Assembly (NCBI GenBank): GCA_905209435.1
Contig: CAJLTE010000001.1
Span: 1 to 64,000, forward strand
Direction: 5' to 3'
Length of the DNA: 64,000 nucleotides
Source of the DNA: an uncultured Blautia sp.
GTDB taxonomy: Bacteria; Bacillota_A; Clostridia; Lachnospirales; Lachnospiraceae
The position numbers were made by a program, and so were the translations under genes. Below are positions 10,498 to 18,282 of the stretch, piece by piece. Below the pieces are notes generated by a model. The model was given only the letters and a program-made list of their open reading frames with translations, made no database searches and was not told the origin of the DNA. How positions within the stretch are numbered: position 1 is the stretch's first letter; the number at the start of each line of letters is the position of its first letter.

Positions 10498-12306
10498 ATG
10501 GAAATTTTTTCAATGATATTGTCATTATTAAGCGGAGTAGCGTTATTCCTGTTTGGTATGTCATTGATGGGTGACGGCCTGAAGATGGTCGCCGGAAATA
10601 AGCTGGAAGCTTTCCTGTATCGAATGACAAACACACCGCTGAAAGGAGTTGCACTTGGAACAGCAGTTACCAGTGTAATCCAGTCATCTTCCGCAACAAC
10701 TGTAATGGTTATCGGTTTTGTAAACTCTGGTATGATGAAACTGAAACAGGCCATCGGTATTATCATGGGAGCCAACATCGGAACCAGTATTACCGGATGG
10801 ATCCTCTGCCTTTCCTACATTGACGGAAAGAATGGAATTGCCAAGATCTTATCTACTGCAACAATTTCCGCTGTAGTAGCAATTGCCGGTATTATCATGC
10901 GTATGTTCTGTAAACGTTCTGTGCACAAGAACATCGGTAATATCATGCTTGGTTTTGCAATCCTGATGACAGGTATGCAGACAATGAGCGGTGCTGTTTC
11001 ACCACTGAAAGATAGTCCGACATTCACAAACATGCTGACAATGTTTTCCAACCCGCTGATCGGTATTCTGGTAGGTATCGCATTTACAGCAGTGCTTCAG
11101 AGTGCATCTGCAACAGTTGGTGTACTGCAGGCATTATCTGTAACAGGTATCCTGACATTCTCCAGTGCATTTCCGATCGTTCTCGGTATCGGAGTAGGCG
11201 CTGCATGTCCAGTCCTGATCTCTGCAATCGGTGCGAATAAAAACGGTAAACGTACAGCACTTGTTTACCTGATCAACGACTTATTTGGTCTGATCCTCTG
11301 GTCCATAATCTTCTATACCGTAAATGCCATTGTACATTTCGGATTTATGGATATGATCATGACACCTGTTTCTATTGCTTTACTGAACACAGTATTCCGT
11401 GTAGCAACTGTATGCGTTCTGTTCCCATTCATACCTAAGATCGAGCAACTGGTATGCTGGCTTGTAAAAGACAGTGCAGAGGAACTGGAAGACGAGGCAG
11501 ACTTCGATCTTCTGGAAGAACGTCTTCTGAATTACCCGGCACTTGCAATCGGACAGTGCCACCGTGCTATGAGCGGTATGGCAAGGAAACTTCGTAAGAA
11601 CGTTAACCGTGCCATGAACCTCCTGAATGAATACCAGCAGGATAAATTTGATAAGGTACAGAGAAAAGAGAACCTGATTGATAAATACGAAAGCCGACTT
11701 GGCGACTATCTGATGAAGCTGACAAAGCATGAAATGAACAGTGCCCAGACAAAACAGGCATCTCTTTATCTTCATACTATCAACGACTTCGAGAGAATCG
11801 GTGACCATGCATCCTATATCGCATATATGTCCTGTGAAATGCATGATAATCACACTAACTTCTCACAGGAAGCATGGGATGAGCTGAATGTAGTAATGGA
11901 AGCAGTCCGTGAGGAAATCAATCTTACCTGCCGTGCATTCCTTAATGATGATAAGGAGATGGCACAGAGAGTTGCACCCCTCGGAATGATCATTACATCC
12001 TTATGTAATGAACTGAAGATGCATCATGTAGAACGTCTGAGTAACGGTAAGTGCGGACTGGAAGAGGGAACTGTATATACAGATATTCTGAACAGCTTCA
12101 ACCGTATCGCTGCACACTGTGCAAGTGCAATGGTAGCCCTGCTCAAGAGTGGAGACGAGAATCCGGATATGCATATTCATGATTCTAAGATTTATCCGTC
12201 TGACAGTGTAGAATATTATACATACTTCAAGGAATATCGCCAGAAGTATGAGATCGTAAAGAATGAAGAACACATGCGAAGCATGGAACCGGAAGAAGTG
12301 GAATAA
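10498..12306 (+). CDS. Na+/phosphate cotransporter, NptA/YjbB type with PhoU-like C-terminus
   Basis: Sodium-driven phosphate carrier in the cytoplasmic membrane. About 600 residues: an N-terminal membrane half with two inverted Na/Pi-cotransporter repeats carrying the hallmark motifs SVIQSSSATTVMVIGF and VLQSASATVGVLQAL, then from about residue 350 a soluble helical region with ERIGDHASYIA, typical of PhoU domains. An in-frame ATG at 10441 precedes, but AAAGGAG at 10485-10491 lies 6 bp before the ATG at 10498 (10495 is the other candidate), so the shorter form is preferred. Single gene with its own promoter and terminator. Regulation by phosphate is likely but not visible. Confidence 0.92.
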   Translation: MEIFSMILSLLSGVALFLFGMSLMGDGLKMVAGNKLEAFLYRMTNTPLKGVALGTAVTSVIQSSSATTVMVIGFVNSGMMKLKQAIGIIMGANIGTSITGWILCLSYIDGKNGIAKILSTATISAVVAIAGIIMRMFCKRSVHKNIGNIMLGFAILMTGMQTMSGAVSPLKDSPTFTNMLTMFSNPLIGILVGIAFTAVLQSASATVGVLQALSVTGILTFSSAFPIVLGIGVGAACPVLISAIGANKNGKRTALVYLINDLFGLILWSIIFYTVNAIVHFGFMDMIMTPVSIALLNTVFRVATVCVLFPFIPKIEQLVCWLVKDSAEELEDEADFDLLEERLLNYPALAIGQCHRAMSGMARKLRKNVNRAMNLLNEYQQDKFDKVQRKENLIDKYESRLGDYLMKLTKHEMNSAQTKQASLYLHTINDFERIGDHASYIAYMSCEMHDNHTNFSQEAWDELNVVMEAVREEINLTCRAFLNDDKEMAQRVAPLGMIITSLCNELKMHHVERLSNGKCGLEEGTVYTDILNSFNRIAAHCASAMVALLKSGDENPDMHIHDSKIYPSDSVEYYTYFKEYRQKYEIVKNEEHMRSMEPEEVE

Positions 12307-12347
12307 TATCTTTATACTACAGGAAAATAAATATATCTGATATAATG

Positions 12348-12386
12348 ACAGCAGATAATCTGGAAACGGAGGTCTGCTGTTTTTTA
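12348..12386 (+). terminator. Terminator after the Na/Pi cotransporter
   Basis: Stem ACAGCAGA / TCTGCTGT (12348-12355 with 12373-12380) followed by TTTTTT. Confidence 0.8.
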
Positions 12387-12488
12387 GTTGCTATATTGCT
12401 AAAACAGCTTATCGCAGGTGTAAGATGCTTGCAGGCAGAAAATTTCTGTAGACATAATACCCAGCACCTTAAAAGGAGGAAATGAACT

Positions 12489-12743
12489 ATGCTATTCAAT
12501 AACAGAACAGTCTATCTTGGTGCATCCAGAGACAAATATGAGCAGTTTTGCAAGGCATTAGATGCAGAAAAGATTAAATACAAAACCAACAGAATCAACC
12601 ACGAAGAAAAAATGACAGCCCCAGGCCGGGGAACCACCCGCAGCATGGGTGGAAATCTTGGAACAGATAAGACATTGTACGAAATTCTGGTTGGAGAGAA
12701 AGATTACGATAATGCAATGGGAATTTTGAAAGCATTAAAGTAA
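12489..12743 (+). CDS. Small hypothetical protein, possibly DUF2007-like
   Basis: An 84-residue soluble protein, not recognised with certainty. It is preceded by a good AAAGGAGG, and its layout (a short strand-helix start VYLGASRDKYEQFCKALDAE, a loop rich in Gly/Arg/Thr, then TLYEILVGEKDYDNAMGILK) resembles small ferredoxin-fold proteins of the DUF2007 'putative signal transducing' group that bind or sense something through two beta-alpha units. That assignment is a guess. It lies 24 bp upstream of a small membrane protein with its own RBS, so the two may be translated from one mRNA. No regulatory site was recognised. Confidence 0.7.
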   Translation: MLFNNRTVYLGASRDKYEQFCKALDAEKIKYKTNRINHEEKMTAPGRGTTRSMGGNLGTDKTLYEILVGEKDYDNAMGILKALK

Positions 12744-12766
12744 GACGGAATTTAAGGAGGGAAATA

Positions 12767-13012
12767 ATGTCAGTAACAATTATTTTGGCAATTATTATTC
12801 TGGCTATTTATATTGCTATGCTGATTATAAGGCAGAAGAATAAAAGCAGTGCGAAGGTTTATGGGACACTGCTTATAATTCAGGGAGTTTTGTGGAGTTT
12901 GGTACTGGGTAATAATTGGACAGATAGCGATACGGTATATAGGGTTGTTTATATTGTGATGATCCTCATATCATTTATATCAGGAATTCAAGTGTTATCC
13001 AAACGTAAGTGA
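12767..13012 (+). CDS. Small hydrophobic membrane protein of unknown function
   Basis: An 81-residue protein with about three membrane segments: VTIILAIIILAIYIAMLII at the N-terminus, TLLIIQGVLWSLVLG in the middle, and VVYIVMILISFISGIQVL before a basic tail (SKRK). AAGGAGGG lies 6 bp before the ATG. No family was recognised. The 53-bp tandem array begins 55 bp after its stop. It may be co-transcribed with the 84-residue protein upstream. Confidence 0.65.
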   Translation: MSVTIILAIIILAIYIAMLIIRQKNKSSAKVYGTLLIIQGVLWSLVLGNNWTDSDTVYRVVYIVMILISFISGIQVLSKRK

Positions 13013-13066
13013 TGAAATTTGATTTCTTGTGGAGGATAATGGGACTTTATATTTCAAAATGCAGAT

Positions 13067-13419
13067 ACAGTCATCCTAAAATGTAGTTGTGAATGACTTA
13101 GAAAGAGAAAAATATAATTACAGTCATCTCAAAAAACGACTATGGGTGACCTAAACTAAGAAAAGTGAAATTAAGGTCATCGAAAGAAACGATTAGGAAT
13201 GACCTAAATCAAGAAAAGTAAGCTTAAGGTCATCGGAAGAAACGACCAGAAATGACCTAAACCAAGAAAAATAAAATTGCAGTCATCGAAAGAAAACATT
13301 ATAAATGACTTAGAATAAGAAAAGCATGATTACAGTCAAGCCAGAATAGAATTATGATTGACTTAAAGCGAAAAAACAAAATTACAGTCAATTCTACCAG
13401 CGGTAGGGTGACTTTTCCC
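13067..13419. repeat. Array of about seven 53-bp tandem repeats containing GTCAT...ATGAC dyads
   Basis: Units start at 13067, 13120, 13173, 13226, 13279, 13332 and 13384 (spacing 53, 53, 53, 53, 53, 52). Each holds a left arm AGTCAT or GGTCAT and, 18 bases later, a matching right arm ATGACT or ATGACC, followed by an A-rich half (for example CTAAACCAAGAAAAGTAA). Arm changes are mostly compensated within a unit: units 3 and 4 GGTCAT/ATGACC, units 1 and 5 AGTCAT/ATGACT, unit 6 AGTCAA/TTGACT. Units 2 and 7 break the match. No reading frame runs through it. The 53-bp period equals about five helical turns. It ends about 60 bp before the XRE regulator gene. Confidence 0.9.
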
Positions 13420-13480
13420 ATGGTCTATGACATAATCAAAGTAAAAAAGTACAAGAAAGACATACAAGGGAGGGCACACT

Positions 13481-14191
13481 ATGGTAGACATACAGAAAGT
13501 CGGAGCATTCATTGCACAGTGCCGCAAAGAACATAACTGGACACAGAAAGAGCTGGGTGAGAAATTGGGAGTTACAGACAAGGCTATCTCAAAATGGGAA
13601 AACGGAAGATCATTCCCTGATATCACTCTCCTTGAATCCTTATGTGAAACATTTGACATCACCGTCAGCGAACTTCTGTCTGGAAAGAAAATAGAACCAA
13701 AAGATTATAAAAGAGAAACTGAACGCCTGCTGATTCAGTCCATTGGCGAGAAACGCCTGAGAGGATTTCAGATAGGAATTTACTTTCTGGGGCTGGTAAC
13801 GATTATATTGGGAGGCATTGGCTTCGGTATCTGGGGCACTCATATTTCATGGAAGATAGGTCAGGTACCCATGAAATGGATTTTGCTTGCAGCAGCCCTG
13901 ATCATTTTTGGCGTCATGGCATACTTCGACCGAAATCTGCCAGGGAAAAATTACCGCAGTTCCATTATATGGCTTGAGTGTATTGTCGAAGCATTTACTT
14001 TAGCCTGCATTTTTGGAAATTCCATAATCAGTTTCTGGGATATTGATAATATGACAGAGAGCATAGTCTTTATTCTGATCATAGCTGTACTTATGGTCTG
14101 TACATTTGCTGCACGTATAATCGTAGCCCGCACAAACCGGGAAGAATATGAGATGCAAAAAAATGCAGATAAAGATGAAACTGAACAGTGA
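13481..14191 (+). CDS. XRE-family transcriptional regulator with C-terminal membrane domain
   Basis: A 236-residue protein. Residues about 5-62 form a Cro/C1-type HTH (WTQKELGEKLGVTDKAISKW, SFPDITLLESLCETF); from about residue 85 there are four hydrophobic segments (GIYFLGLVTIILGGIGFGIW, WILLAAALIIFGVMAYF, and two later ones), so the DNA-binding domain is tethered to the membrane. Such proteins are common in Clostridia and usually of unknown signal. AGGGAGGG precedes the ATG. The tandem array directly upstream is a natural candidate for its operator, but nothing in the sequence proves this. No partner gene is fused or overlapping downstream. Confidence 0.85.
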   Translation: MVDIQKVGAFIAQCRKEHNWTQKELGEKLGVTDKAISKWENGRSFPDITLLESLCETFDITVSELLSGKKIEPKDYKRETERLLIQSIGEKRLRGFQIGIYFLGLVTIILGGIGFGIWGTHISWKIGQVPMKWILLAAALIIFGVMAYFDRNLPGKNYRSSIIWLECIVEAFTLACIFGNSIISFWDIDNMTESIVFILIIAVLMVCTFAARIIVARTNREEYEMQKNADKDETEQ

Positions 14192-14387
14192 AAAGAAGAA
14201 TTTGTTACATAAAGCAGACAGGCAGAACATGCCTGTCTGTTGCATAACTGGAAAAATATATAGAAAGCAAAAGTACGAAATCAAAACAGAAATAGACTGT
14301 AGAAGCAGTTGGGCAGATGGTTTCAAGCGTATAAAGTGCAGAGTTATTTAACATTTTTGATGTCATATTTATATAGTCGAAGAAGTA

Positions 14388-14447
14388 TGCAAAAAGGTGT
14401 GCAAGATAGCGTGCAAGAAAGTACGCAAGTTAATACGCAAGATAGCG
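14388..14447 (+). repeat. Five 12-bp tandem repeats (core TGCAAGA)
   Basis: Units of 12 bp begin at 14388, 14400, 14412, 14424 and 14436 with the pattern YGCAAGAWAGYR. The array ends about 10 bp before the ribosome binding site of the next gene. Translated upstream in frame it would give a basic four-residue repeat, but a better start lies at 14469. Confidence 0.75.
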
Positions 14448-14468
14448 AATCAATGTGGGAGGGTTGCT

Positions 14469-14903
14469 ATGAAGAAAAAGAATATAATAGCAGCAATTGT
14501 TGTGATTATTTTCACTGCCTTGAATGGTACAATGCTGTTTTACAATTACAGATTGACTACAGCTAAAAAAGACAATCAGTCTTATCTGGTACTTGAGGAT
14601 GAACGCAGTCAAAATAAAAATACAAACATGCAAGTCTGGGATCTTAAAGATACTGAAACAAATTGGCAATTAACAGAACAGGATAAAGTTCATGCAATGC
14701 GCGGACGGGTAGAAAGAATAGAAGAAAATGATAAAACTTCAGCAGTTATCTGGAATGGAGAAGCTGAATACTCTGTAGAAATAAAGGCAGAAGATCAGAT
14801 TCAGAAAGGGGATGAACTGGTTGTTTTCTATTCAGAACGGGATTCCAAATTAATTTCTCCGGGAACGTTTGCGCATCAATATGGATATGTGAAGATTAAA
14901 TAG
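14469..14903 (+). CDS. Membrane-anchored hypothetical protein
   Basis: A 144-residue protein with one N-terminal membrane anchor (NIIAAIVVIIFTALNGTMLF after a basic MKKK) and an outward-facing soluble part rich in charged residues. The C-terminal half (RGRVERIEENDKTSAVIWNG, DELVVFYSERDSKLISPG) has the strand pattern of a small beta barrel, possibly OB-like; this is a guess. No family was recognised. The ATG at 14469 follows GGGAGGG; an in-frame ATG at 14397 would only add residues encoded by the 12-bp repeats and has no good RBS. It stands alone between the XRE gene and an AT-rich gap. Confidence 0.65.
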   Translation: MKKKNIIAAIVVIIFTALNGTMLFYNYRLTTAKKDNQSYLVLEDERSQNKNTNMQVWDLKDTETNWQLTEQDKVHAMRGRVERIEENDKTSAVIWNGEAEYSVEIKAEDQIQKGDELVVFYSERDSKLISPGTFAHQYGYVKIK

Positions 14904-15126
14904 ATCTTAGAGGCAAATCTAATAATTATTATAATCATTTTATGATAATTATTAGAATGTAATATATTAATTTGCTTAGAATGTCTATGATTTTAGCAGA
15001 ATGAGTCTGCAAATTCTAAAAATATTTTGAACATCTTAATAATTGAGACAATTAAAAATGATTAGAAATAATTAGAAATGATTAGAATCATTGTTAGATT
15101 GTTAAATTAACAATAGTATATCCCAA
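14904..15126. other. AT-rich gap with a long hairpin and 10-bp tandem repeats
   Basis: Contains an 11-bp perfect inverted repeat CTAATAATTAT / ATAATTATTAG (14919-14929 with 14945-14955), without a T tail, and four 10-bp tandem units of the type ATTAGAAATG at 15051-15090. No gene was seen. Composition is much more AT-rich than the neighbours. Confidence 0.6.
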
Positions 15127-15168
15127 AAACTGGCAGTCAGCCCTCAAAAGCTCCCTGCCAGTTTTTTT
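15127..15168 (+). terminator. Rho-independent terminator
   Basis: Perfect ten-base stem AAACTGGCAG / CTGCCAGTTT (15127-15136 with 15155-15164) ending in a seven-T run. It isolates the GntR operon from the upstream genes. Confidence 0.85.
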
Positions 15169-15183
15169 CTGCTCAAAATATAG

Positions 15184-15233
15184 TTGACAAATCACAACTC
15201 AGGTGATATGGTTAATTACACAAGTAATGAACC
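15184..15233 (+). promoter_or_regulatory. Promoter with overlapping GntR/YtrA-type operator
   Basis: TTGACA (15184-15189), 17-bp spacer and TATGGT (15207-15212). Overlapping the -10 is a near-perfect palindrome GGTTAATTAC-ACAA-GTAATGAACC (15210-15233, 9 of 10 pairs). A further half-site GGTTCATTT is at 15292-15300. The placement is right for autorepression by the GntR protein encoded downstream. Confidence 0.7.
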
Positions 15234-15342
15234 AAATAACTAACCTAAACAATAGACAGCCTGAATCCAGAAGCAGTTAACGGCACAAAATGGTTCATTT
15301 TATTCCAATCATCAAGAAACAACAAAAAAGGAGGAGTCCCAT

Positions 15343-15726
15343 TTGAACGAGATCCTGACTCAGGAGAAGTCCATCTATATTCAGATCAAAGAAATGATAG
15401 AGAGCGACATTCTCCGTGACATACTCCTGGAAGAGGAGCGTGTGCCCAGTACAAATGAACTGGCGAAGTTATATGCTATCAACCCTGCTACAGCAGCCAA
15501 AGGAGTCAACCTGCTGGTAGACGAGGGGATTTTGTATAAGAAACGTGGAATTGGCATGTTTGTAGCAGAAGGAGCGAAAGAACAGATCATGAAAAAAAAG
15601 AAAGAGCATTTCTACGATGACTATATTAAGAGCCTCCTGGCAGAAGCTAGAAATTTAGGCATTACGAAGCAGGAATTGATCACCATGATTGAGGAATCCG
15701 CAGAGGGAGGGAATGAAAATGAGTAA
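15343..15726 (+). CDS. GntR-family transcriptional regulator, YtrA subfamily
   Basis: Likely repressor of the ABC operon it heads. The 127-residue protein has a winged HTH (IYIQIKEMIESDIL, VPSTNELAKLYAINPATAAK, EGILYKKRGIGMFV; residues about 9-75) and only a short helical tail, the hallmark of the YtrA subfamily. Translation starts with TTG at 15343, well placed behind AAGGAGGAG; no ATG is available before the HTH. Its stop overlaps the start of the ABC ATPase (ATGAGTAA), showing translational coupling. The palindrome over the promoter -10 is its probable binding site. Confidence 0.88.
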   Translation: MNEILTQEKSIYIQIKEMIESDILRDILLEEERVPSTNELAKLYAINPATAAKGVNLLVDEGILYKKRGIGMFVAEGAKEQIMKKKKEHFYDDYIKSLLAEARNLGITKQELITMIEESAEGGNENE

Positions 15727-16588
15727 ATTAACAGCACAGGCATTAACCAAATCTTACGGAAAGAAAGAGGTTTTGCATAACATCGACCTCACACTGGAAA
15801 GTGGAAAAATCTACGGTCTGATCGGGAGAAACGGCGCCGGCAAAACAACCCTCCTTTCCATCCTGACAGCTCAGAATCCTGCCACAGCCGGAACCATCAC
15901 TCTGGACGGACAGCCGGTATGGGAGAACCCGGAAGTGCTCAGACAGCTCTGCTTTTCCAGAGAACTGACTGCATCTAATGGAAGCGGGCTGGCAGCAATG
16001 AAGATCAAAGAATATCTGAAAATCGCCTCCACTTTTTATCCATACTGGGACAAAGAAATGGCAGACAGTCTGGTGCAGAAATTCCATCTGGATATCAAAC
16101 AGAAGCTTGGAAAAATCTCCAAAGGTATGCTTTCCATGGTAACGATCGTCACAGCCATGGCAAGCAAAGCTCCATTTACATTTCTGGATGAGCCGGTAGC
16201 AGGCCTGGATGTGGTAGCCAGAGAGCAGTTTTATCAGATCCTTCTGGATGAATACACAGAAACAGGAAGAACCTTTGTTATCTCCACACATATCATCGAA
16301 GAGGCTTCGGACATTTTCGAAGAAGTGATCATTGTAGACAAGGGGAAAATCCTCCTGAAAGAAAACACTCAGGAACTTCTGGACAGAGCATACCATATCA
16401 GTGGCCACGAAGACCTGGTAAAAGCAGCCAGACAGCAGGCGCAGATCTACCACGAAGAACATATCGGAAGAAGCATGGGAGCAACCGTACTTCTGCAGCC
16501 GGGACAAGAATTGGAAGCGTCAGTGGAGCTTCGTATACAGAAACCAAATCTTCAGAAACTCTTTGTAGCACTTTGTGGAGAGGAGTAA
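15719..16588 (+). CDS. ABC transporter ATP-binding protein
   Basis: ATPase of an export-type ABC transporter, cytoplasmic face of the membrane. 289 residues with Walker A GRNGAGKT (about 36-43), a variant signature SKGMLSMV, Walker B FTFLDEPVAGLD and switch histidine ISTHIIEEA. The short nucleotide-binding domain followed by a 75-residue tail is typical of the YtrB/CcmA-like group. The ATG at 15719 overlaps the regulator stop by 8 bp; GAGGGAGGG gives it the better spacing than the ATG at 15713. Partners are the two membrane proteins that follow. Substrate unknown; related GntR-linked systems often respond to cell-envelope antibiotics. Confidence 0.92.
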   Translation: MSKLTAQALTKSYGKKEVLHNIDLTLESGKIYGLIGRNGAGKTTLLSILTAQNPATAGTITLDGQPVWENPEVLRQLCFSRELTASNGSGLAAMKIKEYLKIASTFYPYWDKEMADSLVQKFHLDIKQKLGKISKGMLSMVTIVTAMASKAPFTFLDEPVAGLDVVAREQFYQILLDEYTETGRTFVISTHIIEEASDIFEEVIIVDKGKILLKENTQELLDRAYHISGHEDLVKAARQQAQIYHEEHIGRSMGATVLLQPGQELEASVELRIQKPNLQKLFVALCGEE

Positions 16589-16594
16589 GTTTGA

Positions 16595-17428
16595 ATGAAG
16601 AATATAGAAAAATTGAAAGATAGCAAGAACGCTAATGAATGCGTTGGTAATGATAATAGATGTGATAACAGTAATAATTGGGAAGCGAACAGGGGCGACG
16701 AAGATGGTAACAGGAGCAGTATAAATAACAATATGAACAGAAAAATCTTCAAATACTGGCAGGAAGCTGTCGGTACATGGCTTTTGATCAGCATTGGAAT
16801 CGGTACACTCTGGTATTTGTTCAAAATATTCGGATTAAACGATTCTACAGATAGAACAGCGGCATCTTTTATGGGAATTTTTTATCCATGTTTTATTTAC
16901 ATTGCAGGTATTATACTGATTTTTGCATGCGGTATAGGTCTGTTTATAGTTTACCTGCCGGTTATGCTTTCCATGAATGTGACCAGACAAAGTGCTGTTC
17001 GCCAGATTGCAGTTATGCTGACAGAGATGAGTATAGCTATCTGCCTGGTAATCGGGATTATATGGAAGATAGAAGAAATCGTCAGCGGGGAAGAGATAGA
17101 AATGTTTCCGGCTATATGGGTGATGTTTGGTATTCTTCTTATGGTATGCGCAGTTACAATGGCTGCAGGTGCAGTCGGTGTAAAATGGGGCGGAAAAGTA
17201 TTGGTTCTGATTATGATTATCGTTGGTGTCTTAGTGGGAGCAACCGCCGGAGCATTGACCGCAATGAACTTTAAAGATTTAGATTGGATAAGTCTCCGTA
17301 TCATCAGAATAGACAGAATTTTTGCAACAATTTCCACAAATGTGAAATGGGTATCTGCCGGGATAATCATCTTCATTTTGGCATATTTCCTTGCAAGAAA
17401 GCTGACATGTAGACTGGAAGTACGATAG
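16595..17428 (+). CDS. Multi-spanning membrane protein, ABC operon permease candidate
   Basis: A 277-residue protein with a hydrophilic Asn/Asp-rich N-terminus of about 45 residues, then roughly six membrane segments (for example TWLLISIGIGTLWYLF, CFIYIAGIILIFACGIGLFI, AGIIIFILAYFLA). No family was recognised by motif, but position directly after the ATPase, with a 6-bp gap, argues for a transmembrane subunit of the transporter. A second hydrophobic gene follows after 14 bp, so the two may form a heterodimer. The polar N-terminal stretch is unusual for such permeases. Confidence 0.75.
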   Translation: MKNIEKLKDSKNANECVGNDNRCDNSNNWEANRGDEDGNRSSINNNMNRKIFKYWQEAVGTWLLISIGIGTLWYLFKIFGLNDSTDRTAASFMGIFYPCFIYIAGIILIFACGIGLFIVYLPVMLSMNVTRQSAVRQIAVMLTEMSIAICLVIGIIWKIEEIVSGEEIEMFPAIWVMFGILLMVCAVTMAAGAVGVKWGGKVLVLIMIIVGVLVGATAGALTAMNFKDLDWISLRIIRIDRIFATISTNVKWVSAGIIIFILAYFLARKLTCRLEVR

Positions 17429-17442
17429 GAGGACGATCAATT

Positions 17443-18174
17443 ATGCTGGAAGCAGTAAAACGACAATTAAAAATGACATATGATCATGCAATACTCAGTT
17501 ATGCAATGAGTATTCTGGGGTTCCTTGCAGCAATGATAATGTGGATTGTGATGAGAGGTGTACTAAGAGAAGAAGCGCAGTATGTTCCATTGGGAACGGT
17601 CATGGCATTGGTACTATGCGGAATCTGTATTCTTTTTTCACAGATCTTTCAGACGAAACTGTTATTTAATCTGGAAATCTCAATGGGAAGTACCAGAAGA
17701 ACATTCTTCTTATCCTATCTGTTGGTACAGGCATTGTACAATGCAGGAAACTATATTCTTCTGGTTCTTCTGGTACTGCTGGAAAAGAAAATCAGGCCAT
17801 TCCTGGTAGCTCGTAATGTTGCAGCCGGAAAGAAAGCAGAACTCATCTGGTCATGGACAATACGATATGGGTTTCCGGCACTGTTGGTATTTACGATCAT
17901 ATCCATTCTGTTTGGAACATTGTGGATGTATTTTGGAAAAGTGGCCGGAGTGATTTTGTGGACCTTATGGATGGCACTTTGCCTCGGCGGTCCGAATATC
18001 GCTGATGCGGTAACAGATGCACCTAATTCTATTCTTGGAAGAATCGGTCTCGGAATCGCAGGTATTGTCAGTTTCTTCTCAGGAGCGATTGGAATCATTA
18101 CGGGAATCATCATTCTTGCAGTTGTATTTGCAGCGATTTATTATATGATACAAAGACAGGCAGTACAATTTTAA
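17443..18174 (+). CDS. Multi-spanning membrane protein, second ABC permease candidate
   Basis: A 243-residue hydrophobic protein with about six membrane segments, including ILGFLAAMIMWIVMRGVL, LALVLCGICILFSQIF-like stretches, ALLVFTIISILFGTLWMYF and GIITGIIILAVVFAAIYYM at the C-terminus. The cytosolic SMGSTRRTFFLSYLL resembles the coupling region of ABC-2-type permeases. TAGGAGGACG lies upstream of the ATG. It ends the four-gene GntR-ABC operon, directly before a strong terminator. Function as transporter subunit is inferred from position and topology. Confidence 0.75.
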   Translation: MLEAVKRQLKMTYDHAILSYAMSILGFLAAMIMWIVMRGVLREEAQYVPLGTVMALVLCGICILFSQIFQTKLLFNLEISMGSTRRTFFLSYLLVQALYNAGNYILLVLLVLLEKKIRPFLVARNVAAGKKAELIWSWTIRYGFPALLVFTIISILFGTLWMYFGKVAGVILWTLWMALCLGGPNIADAVTDAPNSILGRIGLGIAGIVSFFSGAIGIITGIIILAVVFAAIYYMIQRQAVQF

Positions 18175-18229
18175 CTGAAAGAAGTCCTCTGACTGCCAGA
18201 TATACCGGCAGCCAGAGGACTTCAGTTTT
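18174..18229 (+). terminator. Strong terminator of the ABC operon, possibly bidirectional
   Basis: Stem GAAGTCCTCTG / CAGAGGACTTC (18181-18191 with 18213-18223) extended inward by CTGCC/GGCAG, followed by AGTTTTTAG. It lies between convergent genes, and may also stop adhE transcripts, although the T run on that strand is weak. Confidence 0.8.
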
Positions 18230-18282
18230 TAGAGTTTTAACGTTATATTTTACTTAAAGGAAAAGGTGCTTATGCAATAAAT

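Noticed and set aside
13067..13419. CRISPR array
   Set aside because: The variable part between the repeated arms is only about 18 bp and itself partly conserved, no cas gene is nearby, and the units are degenerate tandem repeats.
14215..14239. Terminator after the XRE gene
   Set aside because: CAGACAGGCA/TGCCTGTCTG is a perfect 10-bp hairpin, but there is no T run, so it was not called as a terminator.
14309..14566. 85-residue ORF spanning the 12-bp repeats
   Set aside because: It is read through the repeat array and overlaps the better supported gene at 14469, with no RBS.
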